A stretch of 64,000 bases of DNA, taken from the NCBI GenBank assembly GCA_026692885.1, contig JAPLNJ010000592.1:25900-89899 (forward strand), written 5' to 3'. Below the pieces are notes generated by a model. The model saw nothing but the letters and a program-made list of their open reading frames with translations. It did not search any database and was not told the origin of the DNA. A program made the translations under genes and the position numbers. The DNA is from Planctomycetota bacterium (GTDB taxonomy: Bacteria > Planctomycetota > Planctomycetia > Pirellulales > Pirellulaceae). Of this stretch, positions 1 through 9,497 are shown piece after piece (position 1 is the first letter of the stretch; each line of letters begins with the position of its first letter).

Positions 1-641
1 CAGACAAAGTGCGGGGCTACGATTCCGCCGACCTCGCGCCAGCCGAGCGATGTCGATTCGATCTCGGACAGCAGCGTGAGCAGACCCTCGCCGGACGCCA
101 GATCGACCAAGCCCAGGCACATCAGGTACGAGTGCACGCCGCCGTACAAGTCATGCCCCGGGAGTTCCAGCCAATCGGGATGATTGCGGTGCACGGGGAC
201 CAGCATTCCTTCGCAGTGCGGGTAGAGATTGTAGACCTCCGCACCGTCGCGAATGAAGACGTAGGGATACGCCGCCTGCCGCCACTGGCCATCACCGGCG
301 AAGGTGAACGCGACCTCCAGATCCGGCCGGGTGGCATGCAGCTTCAGCGACAGCCGAAACGGCGCAACCGCCTTCTTCCCGTCGTGGCGGACACCGGCCA
401 AGCCGCAGTCGAGGATCAGTTGCCGCTCGGCCTCGTCGACCGCCGCGATCCGCTGGCGACAGGCGGGATCATCTTCGACCCGCATCTGGCGCCAAGTCTG
501 TTTGGTCCGCTGGTCGGTCACCGCCAGGGCCCCGTTGTCGTCGGACACCTCGACGCACAGCAGCCCGTTGGAAATCCCGGCGGCATGGACGGTGGATGAC
601 AGGAGGAGCAGAATCGCGAGGCAGACGTACGTTTGTTTCAT
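1..641 (-). CDS. Secreted protein of unknown family, probable carbohydrate-active enzyme (N-terminal part)
   Basis: The frame is open from an ATG at 641 (reading left) to the window edge, so only the first 213 residues are visible. GAGGAG lies about 5 bases before the ATG. Residues 1-20 form a signal peptide (KQTYVCLAILLLLSSTVHA), and the rest looks like a beta-sandwich with phrases such as VEVSDDNGALAVTDQRTKQ. That pattern recalls the N-terminal substrate-binding modules of large glycosidases, but no family can be named. The gene follows the sigma/FecR pair at 2703-710 by only 68 bases on the same strand, so it is probably a direct target or operon member of that pair. Translation was done by hand from the reverse strand. 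The function is inferred from position and export only. Confidence 0.7.
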   Translation of the reverse strand, partial: MKQTYVCLAILLLLSSTVHAAGISNGLLCVEVSDDNGALAVTDQRTKQTWRQMRVEDDPACRQRIAAVDEAERQLILDCGLAGVRHDGKKAVAPFRLSLKLHATRPDLEVAFTFAGDGQWRQAAYPYVFIRDGAEVYNLYPHCEGMLVPVHRNHPDWLELPGHDLYGGVHSYLMCLGLVDLASGEGLLTLLSEIESTSLGWREVGGIVAPHFV

Positions 642-709
642 CGTTTCTCCTCGGTGGTCGGGGCGACAGGCCCGACCACAGCGCAATGCCCGCACGCGGC
701 GCGTGCGGA

Positions 710-2173
710 CTACTTTGGCAACGCCTTCGCGGCAACGCCGTACATGAAGTTGGGCCGCACTTCGCTGGCATCCCGGAATTTCTCGAAATACGGTGGTCCG
801 AGCTTTACTTCTCCCGGCTGCCGCACTTCACGTTTCCAGATCCCGAAGGCCAATACGGTGCGTCCCTTGCCTGGTCCTTGCGTAGGGAGAATTCTGTACT
901 TCGGGTCGACGTATTCCAGGCCGATGTCCACCCCGGTGTCACTGAACTCCTCGCTGAGCCACGGCGGCGCCGGCGTACGCCGGTCCGCGAGCACGTAGAG
1001 TACGCAGGGCTGCGACACGGTCACGGTGAGCTGCATGAACCAGTTCACCTGGTCGGTGTTGAACGTTTGCACAAGGTCCGCGCCGAGCAGCCAATCCGGC
1101 ATCCCTTGCGCATCCCACCCGTTCCACTCGTGAAGATAGTCAGCGTAGGCTCGGGCGTCCTCACGCATCCCGCCCGGCACGATGCGGTAGAAGTTCCGCA
1201 ACGAGGGATAATCACCTTCCATGTTGTCGCGTACGGCGGTGATGATCGAATCCGCAGGCAACCCACCGCGCGTGGACCATTCTGCTTCGCGGCCGGCGGA
1301 CGTTACATTGACGATGCGGAACAGGCGACGGGTCTTGTCCACGCGCACCGCCTGGCCCGCAGTGAGCGTGGCGACCGGAGCCGCGGTGCTCGTCTCGCCG
1401 GCTTTGTCAAAGATTCGCACCTCCCCTTGAAGCACGACCACATCCGTGTGGCCAGCCTCCGACACATCCACGCCGAACTTCGTTCCAAAGTCCACCACCC
1501 GAGCCTGCGCCGTCTCCATGCTGAACCCTTTGGCTTCGGGACCGACTTCGGCGGTGACTCGGCCGGAGTAGACGCGCAGATGCATCGCATCCATGAATTC
1601 CGCCGCCACCGGCCCAACCAGCGTCAAGGCCACGCCGGCGTCGACGGTGATCTGCACCGTGCCCGACTTGAGGCGAAGCGGTTTCTTTCCCAAGCCATCG
1701 CCCACGGCCGGCGCACTGGCCCCCTCGGCCCAGACCGCTTCTGAAACGCCGGTGAGCCTGGCGATCGTTTCCTCGGCCGCGGAGCGATTCCGCCATGGGT
1801 CGCCGAATGTAGCCAGCAGCACGGCGACTAATAGGCCAGCCACGACGGCTCCGCCTGCCAGCCATGTCCTGGCGCGACGTTGGGTCGCAGCCGAAGTTGG
1901 GCGGGCACCCCTGCCCGCCACGTCGGTCGTGACCGGCAGGAGTGCCCGTCCTTTAACATGCTCGGGCGCGTCTTGCAGGGAACTTGGCACCGCGAACATC
2001 GCCTCGGCCGCGAGGGCCCCTAGAGCCGAATCGAGGTTGACCAGGTCGGCAAAGGCTTGACGGGCCGCAGCATCGGCGCGCAGGAGTTCGTTGAGCAGAC
2101 GCACCTCCTCGGCGGTCGTCACGCCGTCCATGTACCGATTCACCAGGGTTTCGAACTCAGGCTTGATCGTCAT
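710..2173 (-). CDS. FecR-domain membrane protein, probable anti-sigma/sensor partner of the adjacent ECF sigma factor
   Basis: 487 residues. The ATG at 2173 overlaps the sigma-factor stop as ATGA, which fixes the start; an upstream in-frame ATG at 2359 lies inside the sigma gene and is not used. The order is: a cytoplasmic helical N-terminus (1-60, [18 protein letters not shown]), one membrane helix (about 104-123), a FecR domain (about 170-260, containing [20 protein letters not shown]) and a C-terminal domain of about 180 residues. That last domain is shared with the FecR protein at 3635-5065 ([19 protein letters not shown]). FecR-type proteins pass an outer signal through the membrane to a sigma factor. 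The C-terminal domain would be the ligand-sensing part, by inference. Residues 75-92 are encoded by an inverted-repeat element (1899-1951). Confidence 0.85.
   Translation of the reverse strand: MTIKPEFETLVNRYMDGVTTAEEVRLLNELLRADAAARQAFADLVNLDSALGALAAEAMFAVPSSLQDAPEHVKGRALLPVTTDVAGRGARPTSAATQRRARTWLAGGAVVAGLLVAVLLATFGDPWRNRSAAEETIARLTGVSEAVWAEGASAPAVGDGLGKKPLRLKSGTVQITVDAGVALTLVGPVAAEFMDAMHLRVYSGRVTAEVGPEAKGFSMETAQARVVDFGTKFGVDVSEAGHTDVVVLQGEVRIFDKAGETSTAAPVATLTAGQAVRVDKTRRLFRIVNVTSAGREAEWSTRGGLPADSIITAVRDNMEGDYPSLRNFYRIVPGGMREDARAYADYLHEWNGWDAQGMPDWLLGADLVQTFNTDQVNWFMQLTVTVSQPCVLYVLADRRTPAPPWLSEEFSDTGVDIGLEYVDPKYRILPTQGPGKGRTVLAFGIWKREVRQPGEVKLGPPYFEKFRDASEVRPNFMYGVAAKALPK
1899..1951. repeat. 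Inverted-repeat element inside the FecR gene
   Basis: The left arm, GGGCGGGCACCCCTGCC (from 1899), pairs with GGCAGGAGTGCCCGTCC (1935-1951), 14 of 17 positions. The element is in frame and encodes residues 75-92 of the FecR protein, in the linker before the membrane helix, where an insertion would be tolerated. Short G/C-rich hairpins of this sort resemble dispersed repeats of planctomycete genomes; copy number cannot be judged from this window. Confidence 0.5.
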
Positions 2174-2703
2174 CGTGACTCCTCCGCGGCGAGTTCGCGC
2201 TGGGTACAATCGAGCAACAGCCGCCGCATGCGATAGAGCCACTGATAGAACCCGGCCACCGAGCGCCCACTCTGCGCCGCAACCGCCTGCACGCGAGCAC
2301 GCGGCGCATAGGCGGCCAAGAGCAACTTGCGCTGCGGCCCTGCGAGTTCTTCCAGGCACGCTTCCAGGGCCTCGCGCTGGCGAGACAGACGTGGCTCGTC
2401 CCGCCGCGTCTCGTCCGCCAACAGTTCCGCGACGTCTTGGGCGAGCACCAGCCGGTCGCGGGCTTTGTCGCGCAGCCAGGCCAGCACTTCAAACCGGGCA
2501 ACTCCCAACGCCCAGGCCCGAAAATCCCCTCCTTCGCGGAACTCGTCAAACTTCTCCCAGAGGACAACCGCCACCTCCTGCATCACGTCGTCCGCGTCGG
2601 ACCGCAGCGGCACCAGTCGCCGCACGTAGGCCCGAATCGCGGCCTCGTTGGCCGTGAGACATCGCAAGAATTCTCGGTGCCGGTCGGTACTTGGTGGGAG
2701 CAT
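2170..2703 (-). CDS. ECF-type RNA polymerase sigma factor
   Basis: 177 residues, normal for an ECF factor. Region 2 is at about 10-75 ([20 protein letters not shown], then [19 protein letters not shown]), and region 4 is at about 115-165 ([21 protein letters not shown], then an HTH ending [14 protein letters not shown]). GAGGAA lies 5 bases before the ATG at 2703. The stop overlaps the start of the FecR gene by 4 bases (ATGA), so the two are translationally coupled. It directs RNA polymerase to a small regulon, probably under control of the FecR partner. It is divergent from a second sigma/FecR pair starting at 3063; the pair share a diverged common ancestor judging by the LWxKFxE and FxxWAxxxAxxEV patterns. 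Confidence 0.93.
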   Translation of the reverse strand: MLPPSTDRHREFLRCLTANEAAIRAYVRRLVPLRSDADDVMQEVAVVLWEKFDEFREGGDFRAWALGVARFEVLAWLRDKARDRLVLAQDVAELLADETRRDEPRLSRQREALEACLEELAGPQRKLLLAAYAPRARVQAVAAQSGRSVAGFYQWLYRMRRLLLDCTQRELAAEESR

Positions 2704-3062
2704 AGCGGTTCCTCATCTTCTAATCTCCGCCACGGCGAGTGTTTTAACGCGCCGATTTTTCGTCCACCAGGAAGCAGACTCCAAGGAGTGGCTTGACCGT
2801 TCCTCTACGAACCTGTTGGCGGAGTCACGGGACTCGCTAGGAGCTCCGCCGCCTTCCGCTCCCGCGGCCCTTCGTCAAGGAGCCACTCTTCGGCTTCGTC
2901 CGTCGCCAGATCAGCGAGCGGCTGCGCGGGCCCCGCTACGGCGGTAGCCTCTCCCCCACGCTAACGCGTTCCGCCACAATGAACTGTGGGATTCGGCGTG
3001 TTTTTTTTGGGGCAGAGTGTCCAAAATCGGAGACTCGAATCGAGTAGCTATAGAGGTTTTCG
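2704..3062. other. Divergent intergenic region between two sigma/FecR cassettes
   Basis: 359 bases with no convincing gene on either strand. The left part is GC-rich without a readable protein; the right part carries a run of eight T at about 3000-3008. A short hairpin (CCACA...TGTGG, 2974-2989) and a near-perfect palindrome at 3033-3045 lie close to the start of the forward sigma gene. Promoters for both cassettes must be here, but no -35/-10 pair could be assigned with confidence. Confidence 0.5.
3033..3045. promoter_or_regulatory. Palindrome ACTCGA-A-TCGAGT upstream of the forward sigma gene
   Basis: Six-base perfect arms around one central base, 17 bases before the start codon of the sigma gene at 3063 and next to a ribosome-binding AGAGG at 3051-3055. 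It could be an operator or a 5'-leader structure, or chance. No second copy was noticed near the other sigma genes. Confidence 0.25.
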
Positions 3063-3638
3063 ATGGACGAACAGAACCGAACGCTCTCTGACGATCCTTC
3101 TCCCACCGCGGAGGTCAGTGATCGGCACGCCCAGTTTCTCGCTTTGTTCCTGGCCAGCGAGAAGGAGGTCTTTCGCTACATCAGCGCGCTGGTGCCGTGC
3201 GTCACGGACGCCCAGGATCTCGTGCAGCAGACGGCCCTGGCCCTGTGGCGGAAGTTTGGGGAATACGACCCTTGCCAGCCGTTTACGCCGTGGGCCTGCC
3301 GCTTTGCGTTGTTGGAGGTCAAGGAGTTCCTGCGCCGCAGTCGGAAGTGGCAGGCCCTGCTGGAAGGCGATCTGGCTGATGAACTCCTGCGACGCCGCGC
3401 ATCACTGCGCGTCGACTTGGATCGGCGTCTGGCGTTCCTGGCGGGATGTCTCGACAAGCTGCCGAGCCACCAGCGGGCCGTCGTCGAGGGCTACTACTAC
3501 GAACGGCAGTCGGTCGAGAGTCTGGCGAGCAGAACCAGCAGATCTGTGCAAGCGATCTACAAGTCGCTCCAGCGGATTCGTCAGACGCTTCTGGAATGCG
3601 TGACAGTGTCCCTGCAGCAAGCGGAGTCGCAGGCATGA
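3063..3638 (+). CDS. ECF-type RNA polymerase sigma factor
   Basis: 191 residues. A variable N-terminus (1-25) is followed by region 2 (LFLASEKEVFRYISALVP, DAQDLVQQTALALWRKFGEY, FTPWACRFALLEVKEFLRRS) and region 4 (LPSHQRAVVEGYYYERQSVE followed by an HTH with SRSVQAIYKSLQRIRQTLL). AGAGG lies 7 bases before the ATG. The stop overlaps the downstream FecR gene as ATGA. It belongs to the same general ECF type as the products of 2170-2703 and 32746-33315. Its likely role is activation of the downstream genes in response to the FecR partner; targets cannot be proven from sequence. Confidence 0.93.
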   Translation: MDEQNRTLSDDPSPTAEVSDRHAQFLALFLASEKEVFRYISALVPCVTDAQDLVQQTALALWRKFGEYDPCQPFTPWACRFALLEVKEFLRRSRKWQALLEGDLADELLRRRASLRVDLDRRLAFLAGCLDKLPSHQRAVVEGYYYERQSVESLASRTSRSVQAIYKSLQRIRQTLLECVTVSLQQAESQA

Positions 3639-5065
3639 TCCATCCTTCCCGCGAATTCGAGGATGCCGTATCGGCCCTCTGCCACGGCACGGCGACGGAG
3701 GAACAGGTGCAGGAACTGGCGACCCTGTTGCGAACGGACACGGCCGCCCAGGACGCCTACCTGTTGGCCGTGGACCTCCATGCACGGCTAGCCAGCGACA
3801 ATGACCTGTTCGCGAGGCAACCGCAGCCAACTTGCCGCGCCAAGCCGGCGCTGGATGTCGTGGGTGGGACTCCAGGACTTGCAGCCAACGGACGTTGGCG
3901 GCGAGTACGAAACTGGTATTTCGTCGCGGGAACAGCGGCCGTCCTGGCCCTGGTCGCCCTGGCAATTTGGCGAGCCGGTGACTTCGAGAGACGGACCCCG
4001 GAACCGGCATCCGTCGCGGTCCACGTGCTCGAAGCCGAGGGCACTGTACCCGGCGCATGGCAGCCGGGACAGTCGCTGTCGCTCAGCCAGCTTCGTCTCC
4101 AGGCGGGCCACCTCCGGTTGCGGATTGAGGACTCGGGCGTGATTCTCGGAATCTCGGGACCTGCAGAAATGCAGCTCCTGAATCCGCTGTTGGCCCGCTT
4201 AGCCCAAGGTCAGGTCACGGCCGACGTGGGTGAGCGGGGCCAGGGATTCTCGGTCGAGACGGGCCAAGGACGCTTCGTGGACCGGGGCACCACCTTCGGC
4301 GTCGATGCCCACGCTGCCGGCACCGATCTGGTAGTATTCAAAGGGAGCGTGCAGGTTTACCCGGACACTCGAGATGCGCCGCCGCTGTCGACCTTCGCCG
4401 AGGGTGAGGCGGTGCGCGTGCGTGACGATCGGAGTCTGGCTCGCATTCCGAACATCGTCAGTGGCCCCAGCCCGGGTCCGTGGAGCATCCAGCCACCGGC
4501 GCCGGAACGCTGTGTGATCGCTGCGGTGCGGGACAATCTCCGCAGTCCGCACGACCGGGTCTTCTATCAGATCATCCCCAGCGGATTCCGGGAGAACACC
4601 CCGGCGTATGTCGGACCGCGGCACATCTGGAAGGGGCGCACGGCTACTGGGCTGCCGTCGTACCTGCTGGGCGCGGACATGGTCCGCACATTCCCCACGG
4701 ATCAGGACCGGAAGGGACTGTGGATCACGGTCCAGTTGTCGCGTCCCGCGATGCTCTACGTGCTCTTTGAGACGCGGCCGCAGCAATGGCAATGGCGCGA
4801 GGCTGGCAACATCCCTGAGGTTCCGGCCTGGCTGGAAAAGAACTTCCACAAGATCGGCGACGCGGTGGGACTGGATGACGCCGGCCAGCTCCAGCCGGGC
4901 GAAGCGATGTCTCTCCAACCGGGCGAAGGGCACCTGGTCACTTTCGACGTCTGGGAACGCAAGTTCTCCGAGCCGGGCGAAGTGACACTCGGCCCGCCAA
5001 CGGGGCCCGAAGGTTGGAAGAACTGGATGTACGGCATCCTTGCCAAGCCACTCGAGGGCCAATGA
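3635..5065 (+). CDS. FecR-domain membrane protein, probable anti-sigma/sensor partner
   Basis: 476 residues; the start ATG at 3635 overlaps the sigma stop (ATGA). The N-terminal helical module (1-60, SALCHGTATEEQVQELATLL) is alike in all four sigma partners of the window. One membrane helix is at about 94-112, and a FecR domain at about 155-245 (RFVDRGTTFGVDAHAAGTDL). The C-terminal domain of about 170 residues is homologous to that of the 710-2173 protein (GLPSYLLGADMVRTFPTDQ, PGEVTLGPPTGPEGWKNWMY). Predicted topology is N-terminus inside, FecR and C-terminal domains outside the cytoplasmic membrane. The two divergent cassettes look like an ancient duplication with diverged sensors. The ligand is unknown. 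Confidence 0.87.
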   Translation: MIHPSREFEDAVSALCHGTATEEQVQELATLLRTDTAAQDAYLLAVDLHARLASDNDLFARQPQPTCRAKPALDVVGGTPGLAANGRWRRVRNWYFVAGTAAVLALVALAIWRAGDFERRTPEPASVAVHVLEAEGTVPGAWQPGQSLSLSQLRLQAGHLRLRIEDSGVILGISGPAEMQLLNPLLARLAQGQVTADVGERGQGFSVETGQGRFVDRGTTFGVDAHAAGTDLVVFKGSVQVYPDTRDAPPLSTFAEGEAVRVRDDRSLARIPNIVSGPSPGPWSIQPPAPERCVIAAVRDNLRSPHDRVFYQIIPSGFRENTPAYVGPRHIWKGRTATGLPSYLLGADMVRTFPTDQDRKGLWITVQLSRPAMLYVLFETRPQQWQWREAGNIPEVPAWLEKNFHKIGDAVGLDDAGQLQPGEAMSLQPGEGHLVTFDVWERKFSEPGEVTLGPPTGPEGWKNWMYGILAKPLEGQ

Positions 5066-5230
5066 CACGCTCGTGTTGTGGACCGTGAAGTCGCGGTGTT
5101 TCCGCCGCCTCGTCTTTTGGCTGGATTCCAACGGCGACTTCTACGGTTCTTATGAGAACGTCGATTCGCAGTTGGCAGGCCAGGTGTGTTGGCCGACGTT
5201 GGAATAGGCGGCGATCCGCAAAGGGAAAAG
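5066..5230. other. Short intergenic stretch with a possible stem-loop
   Basis: 165 bases without a gene. GAAGTCGC (near 5086) and GCGACTTC (near 5133) could pair around a 39-base loop. It separates the FecR gene from the GxGYxYP gene and might hold a promoter or processing site; nothing decisive is seen. Confidence 0.3.
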
Positions 5231-6934
5231 ATGAGCAGCAGATACGCAACGATCCTCTTGTTCGGTTGTCTCTCACTGGCGTCGGCTGCCGAACCCGCCG
5301 GACAGCCGACCCCTGCCCAGAAGAAGGACTCGCTCCCTCTGGCCGATTTGCCTGCGGGCCTCCCCGTCGTCGAAGCTCCACGAAACTGGGGAGACACCTT
5401 CCTGCCGAAGTCGAAGCCGCCGGCGCGTGAGGTCCTGTCCTTGCCGTTGGCGGGCTTGAAGACCGACGAACGGATCGCACTCACTTGCCTGCAAGGGCTG
5501 CTGGCGCGCGAGCAACCGCGGCTGTGGCTGGTCCGCAACCAGGACGATCCGTTCTGGATGGAATGGCATCGAGCCAAGGGGCACGTCGAGCGGTTTGAAA
5601 CCGTCACGGACTGGAGGGCGTTGTTCGACCGATACCGGGGTGCGGTGAAGGGCGCCGTGATTCCTGACGAGAAGCTGTTTCGCGGCGATCTGCTGGCGGT
5701 GAACGTGGCGGCGTGCGAGGATTTGATCGTGACCTCGCCGCAGCTTGCGGAACGACTACAACTCTCGGTCAAGGTGGACCTGCGGGATCGATTCGCGACA
5801 TACGCCGAAGGGCTGCAATGGCTGTGGGCCAACTACCGCGAACGCTTCAATCCGCATCTCTGCGACTTCCGCCATCCCGGACTGCTGCCGCACGGCACCT
5901 TCGATTACAGCTACCAATGGCGAGCACTGATGTTCTGGGTGGCCGGCCCGAAGGAGGAGGGCAAACCGGGCGTGGACCGCGGGGCGGAGCATCGGCAGGT
6001 GGCGAAGATCCTTTCGGAAATGCCCGTCAACGGCGTCTGCGTCGGCTTTCCGGCGATGGGCGAAGGCGAGGGAATGGGCGAGCCGCAGGGCGTGGAACTC
6101 CTGAGCCGCTACGGCAAGTCGCTCGTGTGTAACAACCACGGTGGAAACTACTCGATTCTCAGTGGCGTCCACATCGAGCGGCTCAATCCGCCCCAGGCCC
6201 CGCCGCCTGCGCTCCAGCGCGACAAGGTCTACATCGCCCTGGCGCTTTCCGACGGCGACAACCAGATTCTGTGGCCCGCCTTCTTCCGCCGCTACTTCGA
6301 ACACCCGGCGTTCGGCAAATTCCCGCTGGCGTTCGGGATGGGGCCGGCGATCCGTGAACTGCAGCCCGGTCTCGCCCAGTGGTACTACGAGCACGCGTCG
6401 TCTACGACCGAGTTCTTTGCCGACGTGTCCGGCGCGGGCTACATGCAGCCAGACCATTTCGCCGAAGCGTATGTAGACCGCAAGCCCGTCTGGACCGGAT
6501 TCCTGACTTGGACCCGGCGCCTGATGGAACCGCTGGGCCAGCGTACGATCCGCACCGTGGGCGGCAGCGACGAGAACGTGGCGCGTTACGCCGACGCCTT
6601 GCCGTTCTGCCACAGCATCTTCGCCGATATGGGCCGCTACTCGGGCCGCAGTGGCCTCGCGAACCTGACGTACTCGCTGCCCAGCGGCCTGCCCGTGTTC
6701 CGCGCCGTTACCAGTTGGCGGTATGGCAAGGAAGGCTTCCTGCGCGAAATCCGCGAACAGGTCGGCCCGCAGCGCCCGGCCTTCGTCAACGGCTTCGTCC
6801 ACTGCTGGACCTTCACGATGGACGACTTGGCCCGCATCTGCGAGCACCGCGACCCCGACATGGTGTTCGTCACGCCATCGCAACTTGCCCAACTCTATCG
6901 CGAGGCACACGGAGAGACCGGCAGGACTAAGTAG
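5231..6934 (+). CDS. Secreted GxGYxYP-family protein, putative glycoside hydrolase
   Basis: 567 residues. The ATG at 5231 is chosen because AAAGGG precedes it and it begins a signal peptide (SSRYATILLFGCLSLASA); the longer in-frame start at 5186 would spoil it. The family hallmark is present as GAGYMQP (from residue 401, with Q where the family name has Y), together with VYIALALSDGDN (D341 G D N), typical of the family's TIM-barrel-like domain. The N-terminal part has PDEKLFRGDLLAVNVAACED as in relatives. The family is exported and lies in carbohydrate loci; catalysis is predicted rather than proven. It follows the sigma/FecR pair on the same strand, consistent with being its target. Confidence 0.8.
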   Translation: MSSRYATILLFGCLSLASAAEPAGQPTPAQKKDSLPLADLPAGLPVVEAPRNWGDTFLPKSKPPAREVLSLPLAGLKTDERIALTCLQGLLAREQPRLWLVRNQDDPFWMEWHRAKGHVERFETVTDWRALFDRYRGAVKGAVIPDEKLFRGDLLAVNVAACEDLIVTSPQLAERLQLSVKVDLRDRFATYAEGLQWLWANYRERFNPHLCDFRHPGLLPHGTFDYSYQWRALMFWVAGPKEEGKPGVDRGAEHRQVAKILSEMPVNGVCVGFPAMGEGEGMGEPQGVELLSRYGKSLVCNNHGGNYSILSGVHIERLNPPQAPPPALQRDKVYIALALSDGDNQILWPAFFRRYFEHPAFGKFPLAFGMGPAIRELQPGLAQWYYEHASSTTEFFADVSGAGYMQPDHFAEAYVDRKPVWTGFLTWTRRLMEPLGQRTIRTVGGSDENVARYADALPFCHSIFADMGRYSGRSGLANLTYSLPSGLPVFRAVTSWRYGKEGFLREIREQVGPQRPAFVNGFVHCWTFTMDDLARICEHRDPDMVFVTPSQLAQLYREAHGETGRTK

Positions 6935-7034
6935 ATTCGATCTCCGACCCGGTCGGGACAGAGCCCCAACCTACAATGTGCGTTCACTGGACAAGGAATT
7001 CACACCGCAGGACCATGACAACCGGAGGCACCCC

Positions 7035-8453
7035 ATGACTGCTCGAACACAGATGGATCGTCGCACGTTTATCAGCTACGCCAGCGCCGGAGTGGCCACG
7101 GCGGTTGCTCCGCTCGTGCTCCCGTCGCGCGTGTGCATGGCTGGCCCCGACGCGCCAAGCAACAAGCTCAACGTGTCCCTGATCGGTTGCGGGGGCCGGG
7201 GCGCGGACATCCTGGGGGAAGCCATCGGGCTAGGAGTCAATGTCATCGCGCTGTGCGATGCGGATGTGACGCGCATTGCCAACACTCGAAAACTGCTGAT
7301 CGAGCGCAGGCCCGAGGCTCGCGCGGCGTTGGAAAGGGCGACCGGCTACGAGGATTATCGCACGCTGCTGGAGAAGGAGAAGTCGCTGGACGGCGTGCTG
7401 ATTGCGATTGGGGCGTGGTGGCACGCGCCGATGAGCGCGGCCTTCATGAAGGCCGGCAAACATGTGTATTGCGAAAAGCCGCTCACGCGCTTGGTGTCCG
7501 AGGCCCGCGAGCTGGGGAATCTGGCCCGCGCGTCCAAGGTGGCCACGCAGATGGGCACGCAGGGAGTCGGGGGCGAGGCCTTCCGCCGGTCCGTGGAAAT
7601 TGTGCAGAGCGGGCTGCTCGGTGTGATCCGCGAAGTGCATGTTTGGAACAACCACAACAGCCTGCGCCCGCCGAGTCACGACCGGCCACCAGGTGAGGAC
7701 CCGGTGCCGGCCGGGTTCAATTGGGATTTGTTTGTGGGACCGTCACCGCTGCGGCCGTTCAAGCGGGACACGTATTATCCCGGCACCACAACGACCTCCG
7801 TGTGGTTCGACTTCGGTGCGGGGCTGCTCGGCGACTTCGGCGTGCACACCTGGCAGCTGCCGATCCGCGCGTTGAAGCTCGACTATCCGGTGCGGGTGGA
7901 GCACAACGTGCCCGAGCCGGTAAAGGAGACCTACGCCTCCAGTGTAAAGAGCCGTTACGACTTTGCGGCCCGCGGTGACAGGGGGCCGGTGACGGTTTGG
8001 TATTGCGATACCATCCATCATCCGCCGCAGGAAGCCACGGCGGATCTGGAAGCGACTTACGGAAAAGTGCCGACCCTGGGCGCGATGTTGCTGGGCGACA
8101 AAGGCACGCTGTATGCCGGCGGTTGGGGCGGCGGAAATCTGATGAAGCTCAAGGGCGAGGCGAAGATGCGCGGGGTGAGCGACCACCCGGCCGCCAAGTC
8201 GCTCCCTGTGACCGAGCCGCGTGCGCCCCAGCAGAATCACATGCTCGAATGGATCGAAGCGGCCAAGGGCGGGCCGAAGACTTACCAGCCATTCGAGGTC
8301 GCCGCGCATTCGATGGAAGTTATGTTGCCTGGCATCGTGGCACTTCGGATGCAACGGCCCATCGACTGGGACGGCGCCAACATGAAAGTCCCCGGGGCAC
8401 CGGAAGCCGACAAGTTCATTCACGCGGATTACCGAAGGAAGTGGCTCATTTGA
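7035..8453 (+). CDS. Gfo/Idh/MocA-family oxidoreductase with Tat signal
   Basis: 472 residues. The ATG at 7035 follows GGAGG at about 7024. The N-terminus carries a Tat motif (MDRRTFISYASAG) and hydrophobic segment, so the folded, NAD(P)-loaded protein is probably exported. The Rossmann fold starts at about 35 (NVSLIGCGGRGADI), followed by the family motif GKHVYCEKPLT and an (alpha+beta) substrate domain (DYPVRVEHN, FGAGLLGDFGVHTW). Members oxidise, reduce or redox-cyclically hydrolyse sugars and sugar derivatives. Tat-exported members are common in Planctomycetota. It is followed by the ThuA gene 53 bases downstream, a pairing often seen in these phyla. The substrate cannot be predicted. Confidence 0.92.
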   Translation: MTARTQMDRRTFISYASAGVATAVAPLVLPSRVCMAGPDAPSNKLNVSLIGCGGRGADILGEAIGLGVNVIALCDADVTRIANTRKLLIERRPEARAALERATGYEDYRTLLEKEKSLDGVLIAIGAWWHAPMSAAFMKAGKHVYCEKPLTRLVSEARELGNLARASKVATQMGTQGVGGEAFRRSVEIVQSGLLGVIREVHVWNNHNSLRPPSHDRPPGEDPVPAGFNWDLFVGPSPLRPFKRDTYYPGTTTTSVWFDFGAGLLGDFGVHTWQLPIRALKLDYPVRVEHNVPEPVKETYASSVKSRYDFAARGDRGPVTVWYCDTIHHPPQEATADLEATYGKVPTLGAMLLGDKGTLYAGGWGGGNLMKLKGEAKMRGVSDHPAAKSLPVTEPRAPQQNHMLEWIEAAKGGPKTYQPFEVAAHSMEVMLPGIVALRMQRPIDWDGANMKVPGAPEADKFIHADYRRKWLI

Positions 8454-8506
8454 GCAATCCACGGAGCCAGTCCAGCGATGTTATCCGCGTGACCAGGAGG
8501 TGTATC

Positions 8507-9466
8507 GTGAATCGAGGTCTTCGCGTTCTTTTTGTAACCGCTTGCATGTTAGCTGCCCCAATCGCCAGGGCGGTTGAGAAAGTCCCCAATCAACTGCCCA
8601 ATGGGGAGCGTCCCTGGCCAGACGTGCCTGAGGCCGAGGTGCAGAAGATTCGGGCGGCCCTGCCCGAAAAGGCCCCGGCCACGCCCCTGAATCCTCGGAA
8701 GCTCTTGGTCTTCTACCGCTCTGAAGCCTATCCGCACTCGGTCATTCCCGAGTGGAACAAGATGCTCGAATTGCTGGGCGAGAAGACGGGGGCCTACCGA
8801 GCGACGCTAAGCCAGAGCTACGACGACCTCCGGGTCGAGCGGCTCCGGGAGTTCGACGCGCTGTTCTTCAACAACGTCTGCGGCATGGAGGCCAGCGACC
8901 CCATCCTGGCCGGATTGCAGGCATATTTCAAGAGTGGCAAGGGATTCGTGGCCAATCATGCCACCGGAGCAATCTGGCGGAAGGAGTGGCCGGATGGACT
9001 GGAGATGCTCGGCGCGGAGTTTGTCACCCATCCCTTCGGCCGAATCCAGGTCAAGGTCGATGATCCGCAGAGTCCGCTCACGGCCCTGTTCGGCGGCAAG
9101 TCGTTCCCGTTCAGCGACGAGATCTACGCCTTCAAGGAGCCCTATAGCCGTGAGAAACTGCGCGTGTTGTTGAGCATCGACTATCCCAACTCGCCGGACG
9201 TTGCCAAGGCCGAAGACAGGCTGAAGCAGCGTGCGGCGGCACCCGATGCGAAGCCGAACGACAAGGCGTGGGTTGCCGCAGCGCGCGACGATCACGACTA
9301 CGGCATCGCTTGGATTCGCCCTTGGGGCCAAGGCCGCGTGTTCTACTGCTCGCTGGGGCACAGCGACGCCACCACGTGGGACCCGGCGATCGTACGGTTC
9401 TTCCTCGCTGGCATCCAGTACGCCCTTGGCGATCTGAAGGCCGACGATCGGCCCTTGGCGAAGTAA
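8507..9466 (+). CDS. Secreted ThuA-domain protein
   Basis: 319 residues. The GTG at 8507 is chosen because AGGAGG ends 6 bases before it and the product begins with a signal peptide (NRGLRVLFVTACMLAAPIARA). The ThuA-like domain (class I glutamine amidotransferase-like fold) spans about 60-310: KLLVFYRSEAYPHSV, the FNNVCGMEASDP strand-turn, GKGFVANHATGAIWRKEW and, near the end, GRVFYCSLGHSDATTW. ThuA was named for trehalose utilisation in rhizobia, but most members are uncharacterised and accompany sugar oxidoreductases, as here. It most likely takes part in sugar modification outside the cytoplasm. Confidence 0.88.
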   Translation: MNRGLRVLFVTACMLAAPIARAVEKVPNQLPNGERPWPDVPEAEVQKIRAALPEKAPATPLNPRKLLVFYRSEAYPHSVIPEWNKMLELLGEKTGAYRATLSQSYDDLRVERLREFDALFFNNVCGMEASDPILAGLQAYFKSGKGFVANHATGAIWRKEWPDGLEMLGAEFVTHPFGRIQVKVDDPQSPLTALFGGKSFPFSDEIYAFKEPYSREKLRVLLSIDYPNSPDVAKAEDRLKQRAAAPDAKPNDKAWVAAARDDHDYGIAWIRPWGQGRVFYCSLGHSDATTWDPAIVRFFLAGIQYALGDLKADDRPLAK

Positions 9467-9497
9467 CGCGAAGAATCCTTGGCGTAAGGGAGGAGCC

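Noticed and set aside
596..1744. 382-residue forward open frame
   Set aside because: Antisense to the FecR gene, whose domains and coupling to the sigma gene are unambiguous.
3000..3008. Run of T as a rho-independent terminator
   Set aside because: No stable GC-rich stem ends directly before the T run on the relevant strand, and it lies in a divergent promoter region.
2704..3062. tRNA, riboswitch or small RNA gene
   Set aside because: No cloverleaf, T-loop or conserved riboswitch core was found by eye; only short palindromes.
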